Assembly (NCBI GenBank): GCA_025060455.1
Contig: JANXBY010000064.1
Location: 1 to 47,741 of the forward strand
Direction of reading: 5' to 3'
DNA length: 47,741 nucleotides
Source of the DNA: Armatimonadota bacterium
GTDB lineage: Bacteria; Sysuimicrobiota; Sysuimicrobiia; Sysuimicrobiales; Sysuimicrobiaceae
Shown here: positions 1 through 8,383 of the stretch, piece after piece
How positions within the stretch are numbered: position 1 is the first letter of the stretch
Layout: each line of letters starts with the position of its first letter
The notes under the pieces: generated by a model
Told to the model about the DNA's origin: nothing
Seen by the model: only the letters and a program-made list of their open reading frames with translations
The model's database searches: none
Made by a program: the position numbers and the translations under genes

Positions 1-554
1 GCCAGCCGGTCGCAGTCCACCGCTACCACCCGTGCCCCCAACTTCGCCGCCGCAATGGCGAGGATTCCGGAACCTGTGCCCACGTCCACCACCCGCACCC
101 CCGGCCGAACGAGGGCCGGAAGCGCCTGCAGGCACAGGCGCGTGGACTCGTGCAGGCCCGTGCCGAAGGCCATCCCGGGGTTGAGTACCACCACCACGGC
201 GCCGGTGCGCCGGGCGGTAGCCCAGGGCGGGCGGATCAAAAACCGGCCCACCCGAAAGGGCCGGAAGTGGCGCCTCCACGCGGTCTCCCACGCCTGCCCT
301 GGGATCGTGCGGGCCTGCACTCGCCTGGGACCGGGGTCCAGGCCCCAGACGCGCAGCTGCCGGATGCGGGCCCGCAACGCTTCAACGCACCGCCGCGACA
401 CCGCGTCCGCGGGCAACCACGCCACCAGCCGCACCCCGTCGCCGGCCCGCTCCTCCACGTAGCCTGGGGCGACCTCCAGCAGCTGTGCGCCGGCCGCCTC
501 CGCGGCCTCCCGGGAGGTCACCACGGAGACTTCCAGCCACCGGCTGGCCCTCAC
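1..554 (-). CDS. prmA: Ribosomal protein L11 methyltransferase (partial, C-terminus outside window)
   Basis: SAM-dependent enzyme that trimethylates ribosomal protein L11. The visible 184 residues carry the family signature [14 protein letters not shown] (family form NPGxAFGTGxHxTT) and then the SAM-binding loop [20 protein letters not shown]. The start is the GTG at 554, which overlaps the dnaJ stop (GTGA), so it is translationally coupled downstream of dnaJ. The C-terminal part of the methyltransferase domain lies beyond position 1. The neighbour is typical: prmA follows dnaJ in many Gram-positive-type genomes. Confidence 0.93.
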   Translation of the reverse strand, partial: MRASRWLEVSVVTSREAAEAAGAQLLEVAPGYVEERAGDGVRLVAWLPADAVSRRCVEALRARIRQLRVWGLDPGPRRVQARTIPGQAWETAWRRHFRPFRVGRFLIRPPWATARRTGAVVVVLNPGMAFGTGLHESTRLCLQALPALVRPGVRVVDVGTGSGILAIAAAKLGARVVAVDCDRL

Positions 555-1645
555 GATAGGAGATCCTTCACCCGGTCCGACAGCCGGCGGCGCTGTGGCT
601 TGACCTGCAGGCCCATGCTCCTGGCGAGCTCCACCAGCAGCCTGCGCTGCTCGCCGGTGAGGTGGCGCGGCACTTCTACCTTCACGCGGAAGTGCAGGTC
701 GCCGCGCCTGCCCTGCAGGTCTGGCATCCCGCGGCCCTTCAGCGTCACCACCTCCCCGGGCTGGACGCCGGCCGGCACCGCCAGCCGCTCGGGCCCCTCC
801 AGGGTGGGTACCTCCACCTCGTCGCCCAGGGCCGCCTGGACCATGGACAGCGTGAGGTCCGCGTACAGGTCCTTCCCCTTGCGGCGGAACACCGGGTGCG
901 GAGCCAGGCGGACGACCACGTACAGGTCTCCCCGAGCTCCTCCGTAAAGCCCGGCTTCGCCCTCGCCGGCGACCCGGAGCGTGGTGCCGTCCTCCACACC
1001 CACCGGGATTCGCACGGTCACCGTGCGCTGGGCCTGCACCCGGCCGGCACCCTCGCAGCGCCCGCAGGGGTTCACCAGCACCCTGCCCTCGCCTCCGCAC
1101 CGAGGGCAGGTGGTGATCTGGGTGAAGTGGCCGAAGGCAGTCCGCCGCGAGTACCGCAGCTGGCCGGACCCTCTGCAGGACGGGCACTCCCGCAGCCCGC
1201 CACCGCGCTCCGCTCCGGTGCCGAAGCAGGAGGGGCACGTCTCCAGGCGCGTGACCTCCACGGTCCGCTCTGCACCGCTTGCGGCTTCCTCCAGGGTCAC
1301 CTCCAGGTCGTACCGCAGGTCCGCGCCCCGCTGCGGAGCCTGCTCCGTCCGGGGCGCGGGCCCCCCGAAGAAGGCCTCGAACAGCTCCTCGAAGGGGCTG
1401 CGGAAATCAAAGGGCCCTGCCGCCGGCGAAACCCGCCGCCCCGCGCGGTCGTACTCCGCCCGCTTCTGCGGGTCGGACAGCACCTGATAGGCCTCGTTGA
1501 TCTCCTTGAAACGCTCTTCCGCCAGTGGGTCGTCCTTGCGCACGTCCGGGTGGTACTCCCGGGCCAGGCGCCGGTAGGCGGCCTTGATCTCCTCTAGGGA
1601 GGCGTCCGGTGGCACGTTCAGGATCTCGTAGTAGTCGCGCGCCAT
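551..1645 (-). CDS. dnaJ: Chaperone DnaJ (type I Hsp40)
   Basis: Co-chaperone that stimulates DnaK ATPase and binds unfolded protein in the cytoplasm. The 364 residues begin MARDYYEIL at an ATG at 1645. The J domain spans residues 1-70 with the HPD motif at 32-34. A short linker with little of the usual Gly/Phe repeat follows. Four zinc-binding repeats follow at about 135-200 ([32 protein letters not shown]), then the C-terminal beta-barrel substrate domains. It lies directly downstream of hrcA, but grpE and dnaK, the usual genes between them, are absent here. It could be read from the CIRCE-controlled hrcA promoter. Confidence 0.96.
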   Translation of the reverse strand: MARDYYEILNVPPDASLEEIKAAYRRLAREYHPDVRKDDPLAEERFKEINEAYQVLSDPQKRAEYDRAGRRVSPAAGPFDFRSPFEELFEAFFGGPAPRTEQAPQRGADLRYDLEVTLEEAASGAERTVEVTRLETCPSCFGTGAERGGGLRECPSCRGSGQLRYSRRTAFGHFTQITTCPRCGGEGRVLVNPCGRCEGAGRVQAQRTVTVRIPVGVEDGTTLRVAGEGEAGLYGGARGDLYVVVRLAPHPVFRRKGKDLYADLTLSMVQAALGDEVEVPTLEGPERLAVPAGVQPGEVVTLKGRGMPDLQGRRGDLHFRVKVEVPRHLTGEQRRLLVELARSMGLQVKPQRRRLSDRVKDLLS

Positions 1646-1755
1646 AGCCTGTCTTCCGGCACCTTCCGGTGAGATCCCCCCCTGACGGGGCGCCACTCAG
1701 TAGGGTACTCCAACAGCGACCAACGCCGCCGCGCGCCGCGCCACTTCCGGCCCCC

Positions 1756-2802
1756 TCAGACCGTGCGGCTCAGGGTGTGGGAAAGGGTCTGTGCCAGGTA
1801 GCGGACGAGGGCAATGGTGCGTGCGTACGGCATGCGGGTGGGGCCCACGACGCCCACCACCCCTGCGGGCCGTCCCCGGACCCGGTACGCCGCCGCCACC
1901 ACGCTGCACCCCCACATGCCGTCCACGGGGTTCTCCCGGCCGATCCGTACGTGCACGTCGCAGGGGGCCGGGAGCAGCACGTCCCGCAGGGTCTCCTCCC
2001 GATCCAGGGCTGCCAGGACCGGCCGGGCCCTGTGGACGTCCTGGAACTCCGGCTGCTTGAGGATGTTGGACACGCCATCCACGAAGAACCGAACCCCCGC
2101 CCGCACGCCTCCGTGCCGGCGCAGCTGGGCCAGCACCGCGTTCACCAACTCCTGCCGGCCGGGAAGGGCTGCTGCCGCCTGCTGCGCCACCGCCTCGGTG
2201 ATCTCCGACAGCGGAAGTCCCCTCAAGGCCCGCGTCAGCACCTGGGAAACCTGACGCAGCTCTTCTTCCGTGGCTGGCCGCTGCAACCGCACCACCCGCT
2301 GTTCGGAAGCCCCCTCCGCCACCACCACCAGCAGCGCCCGGTCGTCCGCCAGGGGGATCAGGTGCAGGTGGCGCAACCGGCGCGGCCCACCCGGGGTGCT
2401 GGCCACGGAAGGGTAGTCGGTCAGGGCAGCGAGGGTGTGGGCTGCCTCCTCCAGGGCGTCCTCGGCGTGATCCTTGGCCTGCATGCGGCGGCGGATGCGC
2501 TCCCGCTCGGCAGGGGTGAGGCGGTGGTCCTCGGGAGGAGGTACCTGCCCTGCCATCAGGCGGTCCACGTACAGGCGGTAGGCCCGGTCTGTGGGCACCC
2601 GCCCGGCGGAGGTGTGCGGCTGGTACAGGTAGCCCATCTCCGTGAGAGCGTGCATACCAAGGCGGATGGTGGCTGCACTGACTCCGAGCCCGTACCGGTG
2701 GCACAGAGCTTCGGACGCCACGGGCTCAGCCCGGGCCACGTATTCCTGGATGACCGCCCACAGGATCTGATGCTTCCGCGCGTCCAGCTCGTGCGCCAGC
2801 AT
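1756..2802 (-). CDS. hrcA: Heat-inducible transcription repressor HrcA
   Basis: Repressor of class I heat-shock genes; it binds CIRCE and is stabilised by GroEL in characterised bacteria. The 348-residue protein has an N-terminal winged helix and the family hallmark MGYLYQPHTSAGRVPTD, followed by the GAF-like domain. An ATG at 2802 gives the usual N-terminus (MLAHELDARKHQIL). A GTG nine bases upstream, at 2811, is in frame and better spaced from the GGAG in the CIRCE spacer, so the true start could be 2811. A perfect CIRCE abuts the start, which indicates autoregulation. Confidence 0.95.
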   Translation of the reverse strand: MLAHELDARKHQILWAVIQEYVARAEPVASEALCHRYGLGVSAATIRLGMHALTEMGYLYQPHTSAGRVPTDRAYRLYVDRLMAGQVPPPEDHRLTPAERERIRRRMQAKDHAEDALEEAAHTLAALTDYPSVASTPGGPRRLRHLHLIPLADDRALLVVVAEGASEQRVVRLQRPATEEELRQVSQVLTRALRGLPLSEITEAVAQQAAAALPGRQELVNAVLAQLRRHGGVRAGVRFFVDGVSNILKQPEFQDVHRARPVLAALDREETLRDVLLPAPCDVHVRIGRENPVDGMWGCSVVAAAYRVRGRPAGVVGVVGPTRMPYARTIALVRYLAQTLSHTLSRTV

Positions 2803-2804
2803 GG

Positions 2805-2831
2805 CTAGCACTCTCGCGCTCCGAGTGCTAA
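2805..2831. promoter_or_regulatory. CIRCE operator (HrcA binding site)
   Basis: On the minus strand the sequence is TTAGCACTC, nine bases, then GAGTGCTAG, matching the CIRCE consensus TTAGCACTC-N9-GAGTGCTAA except for the last base. It ends two bases before the hrcA ATG. The nine-base spacer contains GGAG, the only plausible Shine-Dalgarno sequence for hrcA, so a bound repressor or an RNA hairpin would cover the ribosome site. Confidence 0.95.
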
Positions 2832-2842
2832 GCTCCGCGCCC

Positions 2843-2871
2843 ACGGTAGCACCCGCCCTGCGGGCCGTCAA
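2843..2871 (-). promoter_or_regulatory. Sigma-A type promoter of hrcA-dnaJ
   Basis: The -35 box TTGACG (2866-2871) and extended -10 box TGC-TACCGT (-10 hexamer at 2843-2848) are 17 bases apart. Predicted initiation lies just upstream of CIRCE, the normal operator position. The -35 box overlaps the murJ stop codon. Confidence 0.65.
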
Positions 2872-4409
2872 GCGCGGGGGGACACGGCTCCGCGCCGGAA
2901 CACGCCCAACACCACCTGCAGCTCCTCGGTGCGGGCCACCGCGTTCGCGACCAGGTACACCACCGCCCCAGCGCCCAGGCCGCACCCCAGCTGGAACAGC
3001 TGGCCCCGCAGCCGCTCGGGATCCACCCAGGCGCCCGCCGCGTGGGCCGCGGCCCACGCGGCCACGCCGCACAGCGCCGCCGCGGCCGCAGCCCTGGCCA
3101 CGGTGCTGCCCACCCGCCGCCCCTCCAGGGAGCCCAGCCGCCCGCGGGCCAGCCACAGGAGTACCGCCACATTGACCGTGGACACCGCGGAGGTCGCCAA
3201 GGCGATACCCACAAACCCCCACCACCGCATGCACACCCAGTCCAGCGCCGCGTTCAACACCACCATGCCCGCGCCCACCCGCACGGGTGTGGCCATGTCG
3301 TGAAGGGCGTAAAACACCCGGGTGACCACCGTGTAGCACGCCACCGACACCAGCCCGACCCCGTAGGCGGCCACCCCGGAGGCCACCGCCGCGGTGGCCT
3401 CCGGGGTGAAGGCGTAGCGCTCGAACAGTACCCGCACCACGAGATCCGGCACCGCGGCGTACACCGCCAGCACGGGTGCTGTGGCGAACACCGCGGCCCG
3501 CAGCCCCAGGGACGCGGTCCGGCGCAGGGCCTCCAGGTCGCCGGCGCTCGCGTGGCGGGATAGGTGCGGGAAGATGGCTGTGGCGATGGAGATGGCGAAG
3601 AACCCCACGGGCGCCTGCACCACCTCGTACGCATAGTCCAGCACCGCCACCGGGTTCACCGGGCCCGCGGGCAGGTAGGACGCGAACACCCGGTCCACGT
3701 AGCTGTTCACCTCCACCACCGCCAGCCCCAGCATGGCAGGCAGGGCCAGGCGCACCACCTCCCGCAGGGCGGGGTGCCGCAGGTCCAAGCGCGGTCGGAA
3801 GCGCAGGCCCGCGCCCGCCGCCGCGGGCAGCTGGGCCGCGCACTGTGCCGCAGTACCCAGCACCCACGCCACGGCCAGCCCGTGAATCCCCCACACGGGC
3901 GCCAGGGCCACGGACGCCCCGATGATCACCGCGTTGAACAACAGCGGAGCGATGGCCGGAACGGTGAACTGCTGGTGAGACTGCAGGTATCCGGCGAGGA
4001 ACAGCGACAGCCCGAGGAAGAACATCGCCACGAACAGGATGCGCGTGAGCTCCACGCTCAGCTCCACAAGCTCCGGGGACCTGGAGAACCCCGGCGCTGC
4101 CAGGGGGATCAGCCACGGCGCCAGCAGCTGACCTGCCACCACCATGCCCAGGCCCACCACCAGCACCAGGCTCAGCAGGTTGCTCACCACCCGGTCCGTC
4201 TCCTCCGGGTCCCCGCGGGTGAGGTACCGGCTGATGGTGGGAATGAACACGATGCTCAGGGTGCCGCCCAAGAGGAGCCGCTGAACGAAAAACGGGACCG
4301 AGTACGCTACCACGTACGCCGCCTTGGCGTCCCCCGCGCCGAACAGGGCCGCCACGGTGGCTTCCCGCATCACGCCCAGCAGGCGGCTGGCCACCGCCGC
4401 GATGGCCAT
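2868..4409 (-). CDS. murJ: Lipid II flippase MurJ (MviN family)
   Basis: Multi-spanning membrane protein (about 14 helices) that flips lipid II across the cytoplasmic membrane for peptidoglycan synthesis. The family pattern ASRLLGVMREATVAALFGAG is at the N-terminus, followed by FFVQRLLLGGTLSIVFIP. The only ATG near the start is at 4409 (513 residues), but alignment with MurJ shows that about ten residues of helix 1 lie upstream of it. An in-frame CTG at 4478, ten bases after GGGAGGTG, would supply them. The real start is probably upstream of 4409. It diverges from rpsT. Confidence 0.9.
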   Translation of the reverse strand: MAIAAVASRLLGVMREATVAALFGAGDAKAAYVVAYSVPFFVQRLLLGGTLSIVFIPTISRYLTRGDPEETDRVVSNLLSLVLVVGLGMVVAGQLLAPWLIPLAAPGFSRSPELVELSVELTRILFVAMFFLGLSLFLAGYLQSHQQFTVPAIAPLLFNAVIIGASVALAPVWGIHGLAVAWVLGTAAQCAAQLPAAAGAGLRFRPRLDLRHPALREVVRLALPAMLGLAVVEVNSYVDRVFASYLPAGPVNPVAVLDYAYEVVQAPVGFFAISIATAIFPHLSRHASAGDLEALRRTASLGLRAAVFATAPVLAVYAAVPDLVVRVLFERYAFTPEATAAVASGVAAYGVGLVSVACYTVVTRVFYALHDMATPVRVGAGMVVLNAALDWVCMRWWGFVGIALATSAVSTVNVAVLLWLARGRLGSLEGRRVGSTVARAAAAAALCGVAAWAAAHAAGAWVDPERLRGQLFQLGCGLGAGAVVYLVANAVARTEELQVVLGVFRRGAVSPRA

Positions 4410-4516
4410 GATGCCCGCCGCCCGAGCGATCTGCCTGGGCGCCTCCGTTGCCCCGCGAACTTCCGCAGTGGGTCTCAGCCGGATGCAGCACCTCCCGCGG
4501 CGGTCGGCTGCGGATA

Positions 4517-4525
4517 TGGTACAAT
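4517..4525 (+). promoter_or_regulatory. Extended -10 promoter of rpsT
   Basis: TGG-TACAAT (hexamer at 4520-4525) matches an extended -10 element about 38 bases before the rpsT start. No convincing -35 box is visible, as expected for extended -10 promoters. Confidence 0.5.
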
Positions 4526-4562
4526 GCGCCCGGACCGACGGTGAGAGGAGGAGGGAGCCAGC

Positions 4563-4808
4563 GTGGCCAAGCGGACTCGTTCGGGGCTGAAGCGGTTGCG
4601 CCAGACGGTCAAGCGCACCCTGCGCAACCGCGCGGTGAAGTCGCGGATCAAGACCCTGACGAAGAAGGCCCGTGCCACGCGGGACCCGGAGGCGCTGCGG
4701 GCCGCGGTGAAGGCCATCGACAAGGCCGCAGCCAAGGGGATCCTCCACCGCAACACCGCGGCACGGAAAAAGAGCCGCCTGGTGAAGGCAGTCCTGCAGC
4801 CCGGCTAA
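4563..4808 (+). CDS. rpsT: Small ribosomal subunit protein S20
   Basis: Primary 16S rRNA-binding protein of the 30S subunit. The 81 residues are very Lys/Arg-rich and start (V/M)AKRTRSGLKRLRQ, with the conserved C-terminal LHRNTAARKKSRL motif. GTG start at 4563 after a purine-rich GGAGGAGG ribosome site. It is the only plus-strand housekeeping gene in the first 10 kb and ends one base before the converging holA stop. Confidence 0.96.
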   Translation: MAKRTRSGLKRLRQTVKRTLRNRAVKSRIKTLTKKARATRDPEALRAAVKAIDKAAAKGILHRNTAARKKSRLVKAVLQPG

Positions 4809-4809
4809 A

Positions 4810-5859
4810 CTACCCCAAACGCCGCGGACCCCGGTCCCCCGCACCTTCCGCGTTCATGGGTAGGTCCTCGGCGCGGGCCTGCGGACGTGCGCCGGCGCCG
4901 CACAGCTGCACCACCAGCTGTTGCACCGACACCTCCGGCACCCCCACCGACATCTTCAGCTGAAGGTCGGTCCGCTCGATGCGCTGGTACAGCTCCGCCA
5001 GCCGCTCCCTCCCGAGCCGCCTCACCTGCTCCTGGTAGCGGCCGTACAGCCACGCACGGCTGCTCAGCACCTCACGCACCTGCACCGGCGTCGCCCTCTT
5101 CGCCCACAGTGCCTGCGCGTACAGCAGGGCGCGGAAGTGGGAGGCCAACAGCGCCACCAAGCCTACCGGGCTTTCCCGCTGCAGCAGCGTGTGCAGCGCC
5201 CGCAGCGCGGCCACAGCATCCCCCGCGGCCACCGCGTCCGTGAGGGCGAACACGGACACCTCGGCACCGTGGGAGGCCACCGCCTCCACGTCCCGAACGT
5301 CCACCACGGGGCGGTCCACAGCATACGCGGCCAGCTTGTCCACCTCCCGCGCCAGGGCGTGCAGGTCTGTCCCCACGGCAGCCACCAGGGTCCGGGCCGC
5401 TTCCCCCGTGATCCGCTTGCCCAGCTGCTGCATGCGGGAGGCCACCCAGCGCGCCGCCCCGCGGGGGTCCAGGGGGCGCGCTTCTACCACCTCCGCCACG
5501 CGCTGCAGCACCGCCCACAGCCGTCGCCGGCGATCCAGAGAAGCCGCCTCCAGAACCAGCACCGAGGGCGGGGACCCTGCCTCGAGGTAGCTGGCCAGCC
5601 GGTCCTGCGCCTGGGTCGGCATGCGGTCCACCTCCCGCACCACCACCACACGCCGGTCCCCGAAGAAGGGTAAGGTGTCCGCCCGCGTGAGGATCTCCAG
5701 CACGTCCACCTCGCCTGCGTCCAGCTGGTCCAGGTTCAGGGCTCTTTCCTCCGGGCGCAGGTGAGCACCGACGATCCGGTCCACCTCTTGCCTCCGCAGC
5801 CACGACTCCTCCCCCACCACCGCGTACACCCGCACCTCGGCGGCACGGCCCGCGCTCAT
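4810..5859 (-). CDS. holA: DNA polymerase III delta subunit
   Basis: Clamp-loader subunit that opens the beta clamp. The 349 residues show the family pattern: an early VYAVVGEESWLRRQEVDRIV segment, a central region VVVVREVDRMPTQAQ, and the C-terminal helical collar with LLASHFRALLYAQALWAKR and ERTDLQLKMS. The ATG at 5859 overlaps the DUF3006 stop (ATGA). The comEC-holA pairing is common in Gram-positive-type bacteria and supports the call. It converges on rpsT with a one-base gap and no visible terminator. Confidence 0.9.
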   Translation of the reverse strand: MSAGRAAEVRVYAVVGEESWLRRQEVDRIVGAHLRPEERALNLDQLDAGEVDVLEILTRADTLPFFGDRRVVVVREVDRMPTQAQDRLASYLEAGSPPSVLVLEAASLDRRRRLWAVLQRVAEVVEARPLDPRGAARWVASRMQQLGKRITGEAARTLVAAVGTDLHALAREVDKLAAYAVDRPVVDVRDVEAVASHGAEVSVFALTDAVAAGDAVAALRALHTLLQRESPVGLVALLASHFRALLYAQALWAKRATPVQVREVLSSRAWLYGRYQEQVRRLGRERLAELYQRIERTDLQLKMSVGVPEVSVQQLVVQLCGAGARPQARAEDLPMNAEGAGDRGPRRLG

Positions 5860-6089
5860 GAGCCTTCTCCCTCCAGCTCGCGCACCTGCCGGCGGACCCG
5901 TAGCCGCCAGGGGTTCGGAGCCAGCTGCACCTGGATCCGCACCCCGCTGCCCTCCCCCGTCCCTGGGGGAAGGGCCGCCCGGGGCAGGAACGCGGCCTCG
6001 CCGCCCTCCAGGATGAGGACCGCCACCTCGTCCTCTAGACGATCTACCACCCCGTACAGCACCACGCCCGCTTGGTCGCCTGTACCCAT
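5856..6089 (-). CDS. DUF3006 family small protein
   Basis: Seventy-seven residues with the DUF3006 pattern: YGVVDRLEDEVAVLILEGGE, the hydrophobic-Pro segment AAFLPRAALPPGTGEG, then a charged C-terminus. The function is unknown. The family typically lies next to ComEC/MBL-fold genes, as here. Its ATG at 6089 lies 46 bases inside the 3' end of comEC in another frame, and its stop overlaps the holA start, so translational coupling of all three genes is likely. Confidence 0.8.
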   Translation of the reverse strand: MGTGDQAGVVLYGVVDRLEDEVAVLILEGGEAAFLPRAALPPGTGEGSGVRIQVQLAPNPWRLRVRRQVRELEGEGS

Positions 6090-8335
6090 AGCGCCCTCCC
6101 GTCCGTCCGGATGGTCACTGCGCCGTCGCGGTCCGTGCGGTACAGGGCGATGCCGGCCCGCGCGTAGCGGGCCAGCACGTCCTGGTGGGGGTGTCCGTAG
6201 GGGTTCCACCGGCCCACCGACAGCACCGCCACCTGCGGAGCCACCGCCTTCAAGAACGGCTCCGAGCTGCTCGTGCGGCTCCCCTGGTGCGGGACCTTCA
6301 GCACGTGCGCCCGCAGGTTCTCGCCGGAGCTCACCAGGGACGCCTCCGCCCCCGCCTCCACGTCGCCCGGAAGCAAGAACCGGACCTCCCCGTACTGCAG
6401 GAGAGCCACCACGGAGTTCTCGTTCGCACCCGAAGGCCCCTCCCAAAGCTCGGAAGGCGGCCACAGCACCCGCAGCTCCAGCCGGCCCAAGCTGACCCGC
6501 ACACCGCGGCGCGCCAGTCGGTAAGGGATGCCGCCCTCGCGCACGGTGCGCAGGAACTCCGCGTACACCGGCGTGGGGTGCGGGTAGCCGCTGTCCAGCA
6601 CCACCCTCGCGCCGAACCGCCGCACGGCGTGCAGGAGCCCCGCCACGTGGTCCGCATGCGGGTGGCTGAGCACCGCCACGTCCAGCTTCCCGCCGCTCCT
6701 GGCGAGAAAACCCAGCAGCGGTTCTGCCTCGGGCCCACCGTCCACCACCAGCCGCTCGCCGTTCGGCCCACGGGCTACCACCGCGTCCCCTTGCCCCACG
6801 TCCAGAAACACCACCTCCGCGTACGGGGGCGGCGGCAAGGCCCGCACCCACACGGCCACGGCCGCCGCCACGGCCGCAAGCACCGCGGCTCGTCCAGGGC
6901 GCATGCGCCCCCTCCACGCCGCTACCGCCAAGGAACCACACAGGCCCAGGACCAACGCCAACGCCTTCGGGTCGGGGGCATAGGCGGTGGCTCCGGGCAG
7001 GGCCGAGACCCACCGCGCCAACCAGGCGAGGTACGCACACCCGGCCGCCGCCACCCACAGCACCGGAACCGCCGCGGGTAGCCACACCAGCCCCACCACG
7101 CCGCCCAGCAGACCCGCGGGAACCACCAACGCGGACACCGGCAGGGCCAGCACGTTCGCCACCACCGCCCACACCTGCAGCTCGCCGAAGTGCCACACCA
7201 CTAGCGGTGCTACGAACAGTTGGCAGGCCACCGCGGCTGCCAGCCCTTCCCGCACCAACCTGCTTTTCACCCGCAGGGCGTCCTCTAGGGATGGAGCCAG
7301 CCACACCAGGGCTGCGGTGGCCGCGAAGGACAGCTGAAACCCCACGTCCGCCAGCCACAGCGGCCGCACGGCCACCAGGACGGCGGCCGCGAACGCCAGC
7401 AAGGTGGGCGGGTCCACCTCCCGGCGCAACAGCCCCGCGGCCACCGCGACTCCGGCCATTATGGCCGCCCTCGCCATGGAGGGCTCCCATCCGGCCACCC
7501 ACGCGAAGGCCAGCACCGCCGCCAGCGCTCCCGCAACGCGGAATGGCCGGCGGAGCCGTCGGAGCAACAGGTAGCTGGATGCGGCCACGGTGGAGAGCTG
7601 GGCACCGGAGGCCACGAGCAGGTGCACCAGCCCGCTGCGCCGGAACGCCTCCTGGAGCTCCTGGTCCCGGACGGGAACCCCTAGCACCGCCCCGGCCAGT
7701 AGCGAGTCCAGGGGAGGCCCCAACGCCCTGCGGTACACCTCCTGCAGGGCGGTGCGGGCGGACTCCGGCCAGCGCTGCCACCACGGACCGCCCCGCCCCA
7801 CCACCCAGACACGTTCCGCCGCCACCACCGCGCGGGCGCCGTGGCGGTGCAGCCACCGCGACGGGTCAGACTGCCCAGGGTTGGTGGCCTCGGGCAGCGG
7901 CAGCAACCTGCCGCGCACCCGTACCCGGTCGCCCACGGCCACCTGGGTGCGCCCTCGTACCCCCACCCGGCTCGGCCGCGTACCCGCAGGCTGCAGCACG
8001 TGGGTGGCGTCCAGCACAAACCGGGCTCCGGAGGTGGCCGCAAAGCCTTCCACCTCCACCAAGCGACCCCCCAGGCCCGCCAGTTCGTCCGCCCGAGGCC
8101 CGGTGTGGGCCGCACCACCCACCGCGGCGCCTGCGGCTGCGGCACATGCCAGCAGCACTGCGCCCGCCAGGCGCGCGCGGCCCGCGGCCCACGCTGCCAC
8201 CAGCACCAACCCGACCGCCGCCCCGAAGGCAGGCCACGGAGGCAGCACCTGGTAGACCCCCGCCGCCGATCCGGCGACGAAGGCGACGGAGGTCCACAAC
8301 AGCGGCCGGCGTGCGTGCACCCCTCCACCCGACAC
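6044..8335 (-). CDS. comEC: DNA uptake channel ComEC/Rec2
   Basis: Competence protein that moves single-stranded DNA across the cytoplasmic membrane. The 763 residues contain an N-terminal DUF4131 region with two or three helices (about 10-60) and a soluble OB-like part. The polytopic Competence domain follows (about 215-480), then a C-terminal metallo-beta-lactamase-like domain with FLDVGQGDAV and the metal motif SHPHADH. It looks intact. GTG start at 8335. Other competence genes (comEA, pilus genes) are not in this window, so competence itself is an inference. Confidence 0.93.
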   Translation of the reverse strand: MSGGGVHARRPLLWTSVAFVAGSAAGVYQVLPPWPAFGAAVGLVLVAAWAAGRARLAGAVLLACAAAAGAAVGGAAHTGPRADELAGLGGRLVEVEGFAATSGARFVLDATHVLQPAGTRPSRVGVRGRTQVAVGDRVRVRGRLLPLPEATNPGQSDPSRWLHRHGARAVVAAERVWVVGRGGPWWQRWPESARTALQEVYRRALGPPLDSLLAGAVLGVPVRDQELQEAFRRSGLVHLLVASGAQLSTVAASSYLLLRRLRRPFRVAGALAAVLAFAWVAGWEPSMARAAIMAGVAVAAGLLRREVDPPTLLAFAAAVLVAVRPLWLADVGFQLSFAATAALVWLAPSLEDALRVKSRLVREGLAAAVACQLFVAPLVVWHFGELQVWAVVANVLALPVSALVVPAGLLGGVVGLVWLPAAVPVLWVAAAGCAYLAWLARWVSALPGATAYAPDPKALALVLGLCGSLAVAAWRGRMRPGRAAVLAAVAAAVAVWVRALPPPPYAEVVFLDVGQGDAVVARGPNGERLVVDGGPEAEPLLGFLARSGGKLDVAVLSHPHADHVAGLLHAVRRFGARVVLDSGYPHPTPVYAEFLRTVREGGIPYRLARRGVRVSLGRLELRVLWPPSELWEGPSGANENSVVALLQYGEVRFLLPGDVEAGAEASLVSSGENLRAHVLKVPHQGSRTSSSEPFLKAVAPQVAVLSVGRWNPYGHPHQDVLARYARAGIALYRTDRDGAVTIRTDGRALWVQATKRAWCCTGW

Positions 8336-8383
8336 TCCGAAGACTGAACGTGGCCGGGCCAGGTTTTCGACAGCGGCCTGTGA

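Noticed and set aside
1756-4524. A 922-codon minus-strand open frame running through hrcA and murJ
   Set aside because: Only the hrcA part has family motifs. The upstream part is an Arg/Gly/Pro-rich out-of-frame reading of murJ, typical of open frames in GC-rich DNA.
2868-4844. murJ extended to an ATG at 4844
   Set aside because: The extra residues are antisense to rpsT, show no MurJ similarity, and would place the start inside a divergent ribosomal protein gene.
5856-7856. A 666-codon frame ending in the DUF3006 protein
   Set aside because: Only the last 77 codons have family similarity; the rest is an out-of-frame reading of comEC.
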